This document shows, one piece after another, positions 45,810 to 53,952 of a stretch of 64,000 bases of DNA. Origin of the DNA: Psychrobacter sp. 72-O-c (GTDB lineage Bacteria; Pseudomonadota; Gammaproteobacteria; Pseudomonadales; Moraxellaceae); the NCBI RefSeq assembly GCF_904846605.1, contig NZ_CAJHBI010000014.1, positions 1 through 64,000 on the forward strand. The letters run 5' to 3'. Position 1 is the stretch's first letter, and the number at the start of each line of letters is the position of its first letter. The notes under the pieces were generated by a model. The model did not search any database and was not told where the DNA came from. It worked only from the letters and a program-made list of their open reading frames with translations. A program made the position numbers and the translations under genes.

Positions 45810-46381
45810 TTTATGTGATTATTCCTTTTTAAGAAATAAAGCGAAGCCAAATTACTAATGTTTTATGACGTATAGTTGGTTCTTTTAAAACGGATACAGT
45901 GTGCCTGAGAGAAATTTTTATAGCTTCTCGAATGGCACAGCTGCATAGTAAGTAAGAAATTTTTTACCAGCCGTACTTAAATATCAGAGTATCTATTTTG
46001 TCTTGTATTAACTATATAGAAATTATAACTATTTAATGATTTTATTTTATAAGCTTCTGTTCGCAGTAGTACTTATGAAACTATGAATAATTATTAGATA
46101 TTTATAGAACAGATACAAAGTCATATTATCTAGATTAATAGGCGGAACATTCAAAAATTTAAATATCATTATTTGTATTTAATTACTCATTGAAGATAAA
46201 TATTATGGTAATCTTCCATCGTTGCCAAAGATATTTTATAAGATAATAAAATTTATAGATTAGATTGAATCAATCCTTATTGAGATTGTTTTAATTATCA
46301 AAATTGATAATTATCGATAGTGATAAAGCAGGACTATGAATAGATTTCTTGCACGAGTTATCACTAACCGTTGAAGGCTAC
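45810..46381. other. AT-rich spacer between ssb and the H-NS-family gene, with a diverged repeat copy and an AT palindrome
   Basis: No gene is supported. Around 45891-45972 a segment GATACAGTGTGCCTGAGAG ... AAGAAATTTTTTACCAG recalls the hairpin repeat family but is strongly diverged. At 46293-46312 an AT-only palindrome, AATTATCAA / TTGATAATT, lies about 300 bases before the H-NS-family gene. The rest is AT-rich (long A/T runs), typical of curved regulatory DNA that H-NS-family proteins bind. Confidence 0.45.
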
Positions 46382-46521
46382 AGTCGATTCAATTTAAAAA
46401 TGATCCTGTGCTATTGGGTCAGTTTTTGTGCAGGCTCTGTCACGCCGGCGAACATTATGTAAGAGAAATTTATACTAGTGACACATTGTTATAAGCGTAT
46501 TTCTTTTATTATGAGCTGACC
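46382..46521 (+). repeat. Dispersed ~140 bp hairpin repeat, copy 2
   Basis: Parallels the copy at 44719-44856 over its whole length: AGTCGATTCAATTTAAAAAT at the left, GTGCTATTGGGTCAG in the left arm, GCAGGCTCTGTCACGCCGGC in the loop region, TATACTAGTGACAC in the right arm and GCGTATTTCTTTTATTATGA at the right flank. Identity is perhaps 75-80 percent by eye. It lies ~105 bases before the start of the H-NS-family gene, so it probably overlaps or sits upstream of its promoter. Confidence 0.72.
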
Positions 46522-46627
46522 AGATGTAAATTCTGCTTTTGCAAGAAGTCTAATCAGCTATTCAACCCTTGATAAGTTATAAAAACCTATTGAGCTTTAT
46601 ACCCATTACTTTGAGACCGAGATTATT

Positions 46628-46951
46628 ATGACTAAGAATAATGCAATTGATTTAGACAGCTTAAACGTAGACGAGCTGCGTGCTATTACTGAAAATGCCC
46701 AGCAGCTGATTGCCAAAAAACAGCATCAAAATCTATATGACGCTTATGTGCAGTTTGAAAAAATTGCCGAAGAGAGCAACAGTACGATCAGTGAGATACT
46801 AGCAGCTGGTGAAAAGCTGGAGAAGAAACGCAGTATTAAATACCGCAACACTGATAATAACGAAGAGACGTGGACCGGTCGCGGTCGTAAGCCGACATGG
46901 TTGGTTGAAGCTTTAGCCGCGGGTCGCAACATTGAAGATTTTGCAATATAG
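46628..46951 (+). CDS. H-NS family nucleoid-associated protein
   Basis: A 107-residue protein with the two-part organisation of H-NS. The N-terminal ~60 residues are a helical oligomerisation region (VDELRAITENAQQLIAKKQHQ and EEIAEES-like acidic repeats). The C-terminal part has the DNA-binding core TWTGRGRKPTWLVEALAAGR, where the T-W-x-G-R-G-R-x-P loop contacts the AT minor groove. A short Lys/Arg linker joins the two. It should silence AT-rich, often horizontally acquired DNA, which is relevant to the AT-rich HEPN gene and spacers here. A terminator follows. The gene has a long AT-rich upstream region with a repeat copy that may be involved in autoregulation. Confidence 0.87.
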   Translation: MTKNNAIDLDSLNVDELRAITENAQQLIAKKQHQNLYDAYVQFEKIAEESNSTISEILAAGEKLEKKRSIKYRNTDNNEETWTGRGRKPTWLVEALAAGRNIEDFAI

Positions 46952-47126
46952 CCATACAAGATTATTGTAACGCTATTTTATGGGAATAGTTTTATTTGGA
47001 CACCTTAATTTTAGCACCTTAAATGCTCTTATTTATACGGCTGACTACAAAGCCCATTGATTATAGTATTTTTGCCTATAATAATAAGCATTAAGCCGTT
47101 CAATCAAATGCAAGTGTAAGCACCTA

Positions 47127-47178
47127 AAAGTCAGTATCTTTGTTGCCAATATTTTGGTTAAAAGATACTGGCTTTTTT
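47127..47178 (+). terminator. Intrinsic terminator between the H-NS-family gene and gspN
   Basis: Stem AAAGTCAGTATCTTT / AAAGATACTGGCTTT (47127-47141 and 47161-47175; one G-U type mismatch) with a 19-base loop and an eight-T run. It separates the H-NS-family gene from the secretion operon. Confidence 0.8.
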
Positions 47179-47247
47179 TTCTGTCATCTTTAGGTCATTG
47201 TTTGTTATGATAATGACGTTTTTGTCTGTTATAAGAGTTATATAACT

Positions 47248-48063
47248 GTGCCACAAGTATCTGCGTCGTCTGTTAAGCGTCCCCGTAAGCTGTGGTGGCT
47301 GCTTGGATTGGTTTTATTTGCGCTATTTGCTTTGCTGCAGATGCCAGCCGCATGGGTGGTGGAAAAGTATGCGCCACAGTCGCCTTATATACAGCACGTG
47401 TCAGGTAACTTATGGCAAGGCTCTGCCATTTGGCAGATACCAGTGTCCGCTACGCCACTTACTGGTGCCGCTGAGTGGTCGTGGCAGCCGTGGCAGCTAT
47501 TATTAGGGAAGCTCGGCGCAGAGGTTGATATGAGTACGGGTCAGACTAGGCTTAACGGTCAGGTCAAAATAGGTCGCCGCTCGTGGCAAGTTAATGATAT
47601 GAGCGGTAAAATTGCTCCGGATACTTTAGCCAGTGTGGTCGATTGGCAATTGCCAAATACACCTATTCAGGTTAATAATGTGTCATTACAGCGGCAATCA
47701 AGATCAGACAAAGGCTCAGATAAAAACGCCTCCGGATTCACTCAAGCCGAGGGTCAATTGACTTGGGTCGGCGGTGAGCTAGGTTATCCTAGTGGCGGTA
47801 AAACCTTTTATATCACTATGCCGGCGATGCGTGCTCAGCTAAGCCACGAGCAAAAAGACAATAAAAACTTGCTACACATTAACCTGTTAAATAATCAAGA
47901 CAAGCGCTTAGGGGATCTGTATATCGATGGCGATAATATGCTAGATGTGAGCTTGACCCAGCGTCTATTAGAGAATATGCCAGAGTATAATGGGCAAGCG
48001 CCGCAAGATACACCAGTGGTCAGTGTGCGCCAGCCATTGCTATCAGGATTAGGGGGGCGTTAG
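47248..48063 (+). CDS. gspN: Type II secretion system protein N
   Basis: A 271-residue inner-membrane protein. A basic N-terminus and one membrane segment (about residues 13-35, LWWLLGLVLFALFALLQMP) are followed by a periplasmic beta-rich domain with SGNLWQGSAIWQIP, WSWQPWQLLLGKLGAEVDM and TRLNGQVKIGRRSW, the pattern of T2SN proteins. Start is GTG at 47248. The stop is immediately followed by gspC (TAGATGATG), indicating coupling. GspN is a minor, sometimes dispensable, component of the inner-membrane platform. Only gspN, gspC and gspD are in this window; the rest of the system must be elsewhere. Confidence 0.88.
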   Translation: MPQVSASSVKRPRKLWWLLGLVLFALFALLQMPAAWVVEKYAPQSPYIQHVSGNLWQGSAIWQIPVSATPLTGAAEWSWQPWQLLLGKLGAEVDMSTGQTRLNGQVKIGRRSWQVNDMSGKIAPDTLASVVDWQLPNTPIQVNNVSLQRQSRSDKGSDKNASGFTQAEGQLTWVGGELGYPSGGKTFYITMPAMRAQLSHEQKDNKNLLHINLLNNQDKRLGDLYIDGDNMLDVSLTQRLLENMPEYNGQAPQDTPVVSVRQPLLSGLGGR

Positions 48064-48957
48064 ATGATGAGTGTAATCACACGCCTAAAACCAGTCGTCA
48101 ATACCCTCAATCGTGCATCAGGTTGGCTTTTATTATTGGCGGTTGGCTGGTTATGTTGGACAGCAGCGCGGCTATTGTGGCTGTTATTGGCAGCACCGGT
48201 CGCGCCTGAATTACCGTTATTACCTTTACAAGATTCCAATGGATCCAGCACTAATAACAGTAGTCTGTTTGCCATTTTTGCTGATCCTGAGCCTATTGCT
48301 GCGGCTGTACTACCACCGCCTAATGTAGGATTAAAAGGCGTACTATTAGCAACGCCAGCCAGTCTGTCTTCAGCGTTATTAGATGTGGATGGCGAGGTAA
48401 AGAACTATCGAATTGGTGACAGTCTAAAAGACAGTGGTTATACCCTAATCGCAGTAGATTGGAGTGCGGTCATCATTGCTGATGCCGCTGATGAGCAAAC
48501 AGAGATCAAAATGGCGGATGCGCTACTGCTTGATCAAAGCGATAGGGCACTAGGCGCGGTAAGCAATCAGCGTCTGCCAGACAATAATATGCTTCATACT
48601 ACGCCGACTCTTGACAATAACACTGATTCTGCGGCTGATACCGCTAGCGAGAGCAACCCACAGTCTGCTATTGGTGAGGCAGTAACAGCCTTGCAGGAGA
48701 ATCCAGCCAGCTATTTGAGCCGTATGGGTGTGATGGCATCAGGCGATGGCTATCAAGTCACTGCTGCCATGCCGTCAGGGTTACGCAACCGCTTAGGACT
48801 TGAGCCGGGTGATCGGGTAATGACTGTAAATGGTCAAAGTGTCGGAAACAATCCAGGACAAGATGCCAGCGTATTACAACAAATACAGCAAGCAGGCGAA
48901 GCACAAATCGAAGTACAGCGCGGTGAGCAAGTGATTACTATTCGCCAGCAATTTTAG
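48064..48957 (+). CDS. gspC: Type II secretion system protein C
   Basis: A 297-residue inner-membrane protein linking the platform to the secretin. One membrane helix (about residues 18-40) is followed by a Pro/Ser linker and the HR domain (about residues 76-165: PPPNVGLKGVLLATPASLSS, KNYRIGDSLKDSGYTLIAVD), which binds the GspD N0 domain. The C-terminal part (about residues 210-297) is a PDZ domain with PSGLRNRLGLEPGDRVMTVN and the terminal VQRGEQVITIRQQF. Two ATG codons lie in tandem at the start. It is cotranscribed with gspN and gspD. Confidence 0.93.
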   Translation: MMSVITRLKPVVNTLNRASGWLLLLAVGWLCWTAARLLWLLLAAPVAPELPLLPLQDSNGSSTNNSSLFAIFADPEPIAAAVLPPPNVGLKGVLLATPASLSSALLDVDGEVKNYRIGDSLKDSGYTLIAVDWSAVIIADAADEQTEIKMADALLLDQSDRALGAVSNQRLPDNNMLHTTPTLDNNTDSAADTASESNPQSAIGEAVTALQENPASYLSRMGVMASGDGYQVTAAMPSGLRNRLGLEPGDRVMTVNGQSVGNNPGQDASVLQQIQQAGEAQIEVQRGEQVITIRQQF

Positions 48958-49047
48958 AGTGCTTATTAGGATTTAATAATTAGAGCTCGGTAGCGCTATT
49001 TTTAGCAATATTTCATCTTATACTGAGTGACATCACAGTAGGTAATT

Positions 49048-51291
49048 ATGACCATAGTAAGTTCGCATAAATTTTCAGAAACCCCTTTGCACTATATGTT
49101 GCATCGTATAATGCGAGTATGCCGTCCGCTATGCTTAGCATTGCCACTATGGGCGGCAACCGCAGGTTTTGCTAGCGCTGAAAGCTGGAAAGTCAACTTA
49201 CAAGACGCTGACATCAAAGCCTTTATTAATGAAGTGGCAACTATTACCGATCAAAACTTTGTCCTTGATCCGCGTATCAATGGCAACGTGACTGTCATTT
49301 CCAATCGTGCCTTATCCCGTGATGAGATTTATCAGCTGTTTTTGAGTGTGATGCAGGTCAATGGTATTGCCGCGATTGATTCGGGCACGACTATTAAGCT
49401 GGTACCGGATAACGTTGCCAAGCAATCTGGCATTGCGGTTGATTTGCGTGGCGATAGTGTAGGTGAGGCGCTAGCAACCCGGGTCATTTATTTGACCAAC
49501 ACCCAAGCTGCCGAAGTGCTGGGCGTCATCCGACCACTGATGCCGCAGTCCGCCCATGCGGCTGCCGTCCCTGGGGTCAATGCTTTAGTATTGTCCGATC
49601 GCGCTGAGAGTCTCAACCAATTGACTGCTTTGATCCGTGATTTAGACAGTAATGTCAATGACAGCTTGCGAGTGATACCGCTACGCCATGTCGATGCCGA
49701 ACGTATGATGGACTTGATTAGCGCCCTTGTTACGAGCGTGGGCGGGACACAGGCCCAAGGTAGTAATCAGCTCAAAGTCATTGCCGATACCTCTAGTGAT
49801 AGGCTATTGGTCAAAGGCAGTCCTGAAATGATTGCCAAAGTTCAAGAAATGGTCAATCAGCTGGATACTACGCCCACGCGACGGTTGAGCGGTCTGCGGG
49901 TGTTTCGGTTAAAATATGCGAGCGCCAGCCATATTGCAGAAATGCTACGCGGTTTACTTGCCAATCAGTCGATCAATAGTACGGGTGCCAGCTCGACTTT
50001 GGAGTCAGCCTCTCTAACTGATGCTAGCAGTACGGGTGCCGCCTTAAATAATGACGCTAGTAATGCGCTTAGTGGTAGTAATTCAGCTGCTGCATCCCCT
50101 GCCAGTGCGGGCGGATCAGGTACTGGAGTTGACGGTCGACCCTTTAGCATTATTGCTGATGAAACCCAAAATGCGGTCATCGTAAATGCATCGCCTGATC
50201 TGATGTTTGAGATTGAAGATGCCGTCAATCAGCTTGATAATCGCCGCGCACAAGTACTAATTCAAGCGGCCATCGTTGAGATCTCAGGGGATGATGCTAC
50301 TCAACTTGGCGTTCAATGGGCGCTGGGTAATGCTAATAGTGGCTATGGGGTAGTGAACTTTAGTAATGCCGGTGCTAGTGCGACAACCCTTGCGGCAGCA
50401 GCTTTATCAGGTGGCGCTGGCATTAGCGCGGCCGCCGGCTCCATTGCCGGTGCCTTGCTGGGTATTGGTAATAGCAGTAAAGACAGCGATGGCAACACCC
50501 AGTTTTATGGGGCTATTTTGCAAGCACTGGACTCTAGTACCAGTGCTAACCTATTATCTATGCCGTCTATCTTAACTTTGGATAATGAAAAGGCCAGTAT
50601 CTTAGTGGGTCAAAACGTTCCTTTTGTCACGGGCTCTTTTACTACTGGCGGTAACTCCTCAACCAACCCGTTCCAGACTATTGACCGCCAAGATATCGGC
50701 ATCAATCTTAATGTCATCCCGCATATTGGCGATAACGGTACTGTGCGCTTAGAGGTTTCGCAAGAAGTGTCTTCAGTTGTGCCGAGTAGTATTGGTAATG
50801 CCAGTGGTTTGATTACCAATAAAAGCCTTATTAATACCACCATTTTAGCAGACGACCAACAGACTATCGCTCTTGGTGGTTTAATGCGTGATAACAGCAC
50901 TACCAGCCAACAAAAAGTCCCCGGTTTGGGCAATGTACCTCTGATTGGTCGACTGTTTCGATCCGATAATGACAATACCCAGAAGAGCAATTTAATCATA
51001 TTTTTACAGCCCACTATTTTACGTGACGGCGGGGCAGTCGCGAGCGTGACTGAGCGTAAATACAATCAAATGCGCGTCTTACAGTTAGTCATCGATAAAA
51101 ACGGCACCATCAAACAGTTGCCACTAAGTGGTACTGAAGGCTGGAATGGTAAGGTAAGTGCCGATTATGAATTAATGCCGCTCAACCCGCTAGTACCTAA
51201 GAGCAATCAGCAATCAGGTTCTGCGAGACAAGGTTTTACCAAAGTAGATAGCCCTAGCGGCGATATGACTACTTATCCATTAAATCGTTAG
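49048..51291 (+). CDS. gspD: Type II secretion system secretin
   Basis: A 747-residue outer-membrane secretin, the multimeric pore of the type II system. The signal peptide probably ends at ASA (cleavage near residue 44). N0 (SWKVNLQDADIKAFINEVATI), N1 and N2 (IRPLMPQSAHAAAVPGVNAL, LRVIPLRHVDAERMMDLISAL) and N3 follow, with a ~65-residue Ser/Ala/Thr/Gly-rich insertion in N3 (about residues 308-365). The secretin core contains VLIQAAIVEISGDDATQLGV, MPSILTLDNEKASILVGQN, VPFVTGSFTTGG, QDIGINLNVIPHIGDNG and PLIGRLFRS. The C-terminal S-domain-like tail is short and Ser/Gln-rich, so the pilotin site is not obvious. It follows gspC by 90 bases. Confidence 0.96.
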   Translation: MTIVSSHKFSETPLHYMLHRIMRVCRPLCLALPLWAATAGFASAESWKVNLQDADIKAFINEVATITDQNFVLDPRINGNVTVISNRALSRDEIYQLFLSVMQVNGIAAIDSGTTIKLVPDNVAKQSGIAVDLRGDSVGEALATRVIYLTNTQAAEVLGVIRPLMPQSAHAAAVPGVNALVLSDRAESLNQLTALIRDLDSNVNDSLRVIPLRHVDAERMMDLISALVTSVGGTQAQGSNQLKVIADTSSDRLLVKGSPEMIAKVQEMVNQLDTTPTRRLSGLRVFRLKYASASHIAEMLRGLLANQSINSTGASSTLESASLTDASSTGAALNNDASNALSGSNSAAASPASAGGSGTGVDGRPFSIIADETQNAVIVNASPDLMFEIEDAVNQLDNRRAQVLIQAAIVEISGDDATQLGVQWALGNANSGYGVVNFSNAGASATTLAAAALSGGAGISAAAGSIAGALLGIGNSSKDSDGNTQFYGAILQALDSSTSANLLSMPSILTLDNEKASILVGQNVPFVTGSFTTGGNSSTNPFQTIDRQDIGINLNVIPHIGDNGTVRLEVSQEVSSVVPSSIGNASGLITNKSLINTTILADDQQTIALGGLMRDNSTTSQQKVPGLGNVPLIGRLFRSDNDNTQKSNLIIFLQPTILRDGGAVASVTERKYNQMRVLQLVIDKNGTIKQLPLSGTEGWNGKVSADYELMPLNPLVPKSNQQSGSARQGFTKVDSPSGDMTTYPLNR

Positions 51292-51482
51292 TGCTAATCG
51301 GGTATATAAGTTTTAAAAATATTTAAAGTAAACAATTTACGGTGCCCACAATAAAAGTGACGCTGTACATTGTCTTGCGTATTCATAACACAAATACACA
51401 TCGCCCTTTTTATACCTAAGTATAATCGAGTTAAGATAAATAATGAGGTTTACAGTAATGAATACCGCAAAAGTGCAAGACT

Positions 51483-51605
51483 ATGAATAACAATAGTAAA
51501 AAAAAGACAAACAAAAAAAAGTGGCTGTTGTTGGGAGTAGTCAGTACGGCTTTATTACTGATACCACGGCGTAGTAGCCGAAAATCAGAGCGCCCTAACC
51601 CTTAA
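51483..51605 (+). CDS. Possible 40-residue small membrane protein
   Basis: An ATG at 51483 opens 40 codons: a Lys/Asn-rich N-terminus, one hydrophobic stretch WLLLGVVSTALLLIP, then a basic RRSSRKSERP tail. This is the layout of a single-pass small membrane protein. The ribosome site is not convincing, and the 425-base spacer between gspD and the next lipoprotein gene holds no other gene. A 10-codon frame at 51460 overlaps it. Could be an artefact of AT-rich sequence. Confidence 0.3.
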   Translation: MNNNSKKKTNKKKWLLLGVVSTALLLIPRRSSRKSERPNP

Positions 51606-51688
51606 ACTAATATTTGCTTAAAAAGAATGTTTAAGTGGCGAAAAACATGTTAATTTAAGAACATATGTTTGTTTGAGGAGATTATTTA

Positions 51689-51715
51689 ATGCTCTCTATT
51701 TTTCGCTGTTTCTAA
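51689..51715 (+). CDS. Eight-codon leader ORF with strong ribosome site
   Basis: GAGGAG (51675-51680) lies eight bases before an ATG that encodes MLSIFRCF and a TAA stop, one base before the start of the lipoprotein gene at 51717. The lipoprotein gene has no ribosome site of its own, so its translation may depend on termination at this short ORF. Alternatively the short ORF marks the former start and a small deletion has shifted the frame. Confidence 0.4.
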   Translation: MLSIFRCF

Positions 51716-51716
51716 A

Positions 51717-52727
51717 ATGGTCAAAATCGTAGCCAAAATTATGGACACTAAGTTTTACCAGCCGCGAAGGGGTATGTCGCCTTTAATATTAACTATGCTA
51801 TTGATCATCAGCGGTAGCAGCCTGTTGAGCTGTGAGCAACCACCACAATCCATGTTTGAACAGCAGGCCAATACAAAGTCAGCTACTGACAGTGCAGACC
51901 ATTCTAATGACGACAATAATAATACAGCAACCGCTGTAGTAACATCAGTAACACCTGCTGTTACCTCAAATAGTACAAATAGCATTGCCGCTCCAATGAT
52001 AAATATAAAGAAGCAGCAAGCCATTGCTCGGCAACCAAATTGCAATGCGCTGCAGACGAGTTGTCAGTATTTTGAGCTTAACGTGTTAGAATTCAGCCCA
52101 GCTCAGCCGTGGCTAACCAGTATTATGTGGCAAACTATTGCGCGTGCATTAGCACCAGTAACACCCCTTGCCAGTCAAGATGAAAGGGCTAAAAGAACCA
52201 TTTCTATGTTATTTAGTCAGATTGAATATGGTACTGAGGTAGTCGAATCGTTGCCTATGTATCAACGCATCGATACTGAGCTGGTACTTAATCCAGTAGT
52301 TAGCGATCCATCAACTAGTAGTTCAGATACCGCCTATCTTACAGTACGCTCCAATCAGCATCGTAGCGACAGTCGCCAGCAGCAAGTCACCTATGTGATG
52401 CTTGATATGCAAAAAAAGCTACAGCTGACTATTGAGGATATTTTGCTCCCAAAAGTGAGCACCGATGAGCTGCTATTGACCTTTCAAACAGCTAAAAAAG
52501 AATGGCTGACTTTGCAAGATATTGAGCAAAAGTATCATGAAGACTGGCCCTTGCATTTATCGCGGCAATGGTATTTAGACCAGCAGGGATTGCATATGGT
52601 CTACCAGTCAGGGGAACTCCTCACCGCGAAAACCGGTGCTGTGGACTTGATGGTCCCTTATGCGTTGTTGCAAGGATTGATTAAACCGCGTTATATCGTG
52701 CAACCACCGATAGATCCTAAACCTTAA
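51717..52727 (+). CDS. Lipoprotein with C-terminal DUF3298-like domain
   Basis: A 336-residue protein with a signal sequence and lipobox SLLSC (Cys39 with the start at 51717; Cys20 if ATG at 51774 is used). A Thr/Asn/Asp-rich low-complexity linker reaches about residue 95. The conserved part begins QTSCQYFELNVLEFSPAQPW; then YLTVRSNQHRSDSRQQQVTY and VTYVMLDMQKKLQLTIEDIL, and the terminal WYLDQQGLHMVYQSGELLTA with GAVDLMVPYALLQGLIKP. This is the RsiV/DUF3298 fold seen in anti-sigma and lysozyme-binding proteins; here it sits in the outer or inner membrane as a lipoprotein. No sigma factor gene is adjacent, so an anti-sigma role is not supported. Ligand unknown. Confidence 0.75.
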   Translation: MVKIVAKIMDTKFYQPRRGMSPLILTMLLIISGSSLLSCEQPPQSMFEQQANTKSATDSADHSNDDNNNTATAVVTSVTPAVTSNSTNSIAAPMINIKKQQAIARQPNCNALQTSCQYFELNVLEFSPAQPWLTSIMWQTIARALAPVTPLASQDERAKRTISMLFSQIEYGTEVVESLPMYQRIDTELVLNPVVSDPSTSSSDTAYLTVRSNQHRSDSRQQQVTYVMLDMQKKLQLTIEDILLPKVSTDELLLTFQTAKKEWLTLQDIEQKYHEDWPLHLSRQWYLDQQGLHMVYQSGELLTAKTGAVDLMVPYALLQGLIKPRYIVQPPIDPKP

Positions 52728-52728
52728 T

Positions 52729-52863
52729 ATGGTTACTAACAAATGGGTTACTGACAAAGTAAATACTGCTAACAAAGTAGTTAAGAACAACACAGCTGCT
52801 AATAAAAAAATTACTAATAAACCAGTCACTAATAAACCAGCTACCAACCGTGGAGTCCGTTAA
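52729..52863 (+). CDS. Possible 44-residue basic repeat peptide coupled to tatD
   Basis: An ATG one base after the upstream stop (TAATATG) opens 44 codons that end in TAA overlapping the tatD ATG (TAATG). The peptide is Thr-Asn-Lys repetitive (MVTNKWVTDKVNTANK, then KITNKPVTNKPATNR) with a period of about 4-6 residues. The exact stop-start junctions on both ends suggest translational coupling; however the DNA is one of the short degenerate repeat spacers of this genome, so the frame may be incidental. The tatD ribosome site (GGAG) lies inside its 3' end. Confidence 0.35.
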   Translation: MVTNKWVTDKVNTANKVVKNNTAANKKITNKPVTNKPATNRGVR

Positions 52864-53849
52864 TGACCGCCATCGACTCATCGCTTATCGCTAATAAGCC
52901 ATTGCCCATCACCTTTCCTCTAGTTGATACGCATACTCATTTCGATGCGCCAGTATTTGATAGCGATAGACAGACTCAGGCGCAGCAAGCCTACAATCGC
53001 GGTGTTCGTCACTTAGTATTGGTTGGCTATTTATATCGACATTTTGACCGATTATATGATACCCAACAAGCATTTGATGCAATGCCGTCGTCTGTTATGA
53101 CGGATGTAGCGGGTCAGTCAGACTTGCACCCTAAAGCACATATTGCACTAGGGCTGCATCCGTTTTACATTGAGCAGCATACTGAGGCCCATTTGACGGC
53201 CATGGCGAAGATATTGGAAGAACGCCGTCCGCTGGCAGTTGGAGAGATTGGGCTAGATACTTATACTGACACAATGAAACAGCCTGAGATTTTTGCCAAA
53301 CAGCAGCGTTTTTTTAATGCTCAGCTGGATATGGCAGTGACCCATCAGCTGCCAGTCATGCTGCATATCCGTAAAGCTCATGCTGAAGCCTTAGCGTTAT
53401 TAAAAGCACACGATTACGATGCTCATAAGCTGGGCGGTATTGCCCATAGTTTTAGTGGTGGCGTACAAGAGGCTAAGGCTTTTGTTAAATTAGGTTTTAA
53501 GCTGGGTGTTACCGGTCAGGTGACCAACCCCAACGCCAAAAAACTACGCCTCGCTATTCAAGCAGCCGTTGATGATTATGGTATTGGTTGCTTGGTAATA
53601 GAGACTGACTGTCCCGATATGACGCCTATTATGTGTCAGACTTCAGACAACAGCCAGTCAGCGCTTGGGCAAAGTCCACCTGATGAGTGGAGTGACGCGC
53701 CAGCGCACAATAGAAACGTACCGGCTAATTTATCATGGGTACTGCTAACTTTGAGTGAATTGCTTGATACGTCTCCAACTGAACTTGCTCTGCAATTGTG
53801 GCAAAACAGTTGCGACGCTTTGCAAACCAAATGGACTTATCCAATATAG
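52863..53849 (+). CDS. TatD family metal-dependent hydrolase (DNase)
   Basis: A 328-residue TIM-barrel metallohydrolase of the TatD/YjjV type, with 3'-5' exonuclease or endonuclease activity in characterised members. The metal-binding motifs are present in order: DTHTHFD (about residue 22), a conserved Glu in AVGEIGLDTY (about residue 128), HIRKAH (about residue 166), IAHSFSGG (about residue 193) and ETDCPDM (about residue 252). Between the last motif and the C-terminal helix lies a Gln/Ser/Pro-rich insertion. GGAG upstream supports the start. It is followed by tcdA after 103 bases of repeat-like spacer. Confidence 0.9.
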   Translation: MTAIDSSLIANKPLPITFPLVDTHTHFDAPVFDSDRQTQAQQAYNRGVRHLVLVGYLYRHFDRLYDTQQAFDAMPSSVMTDVAGQSDLHPKAHIALGLHPFYIEQHTEAHLTAMAKILEERRPLAVGEIGLDTYTDTMKQPEIFAKQQRFFNAQLDMAVTHQLPVMLHIRKAHAEALALLKAHDYDAHKLGGIAHSFSGGVQEAKAFVKLGFKLGVTGQVTNPNAKKLRLAIQAAVDDYGIGCLVIETDCPDMTPIMCQTSDNSQSALGQSPPDEWSDAPAHNRNVPANLSWVLLTLSELLDTSPTELALQLWQNSCDALQTKWTYPI

Positions 53850-53952
53850 TCATTATGAAATATAGTCATTATAAACAGCAACTGTAGATAGCAACTAACA
53901 GTAGCAACTATAAATAACAACCGTAACCAATCCAAAGAGCTTTTAATCTGTT

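Noticed and set aside
51717..52727. DUF3298 lipoprotein as an anti-sigma factor (RsiV).
   Set aside because: No ECF sigma factor gene is adjacent and the protein has a lipobox rather than an N-terminal sigma-binding domain.
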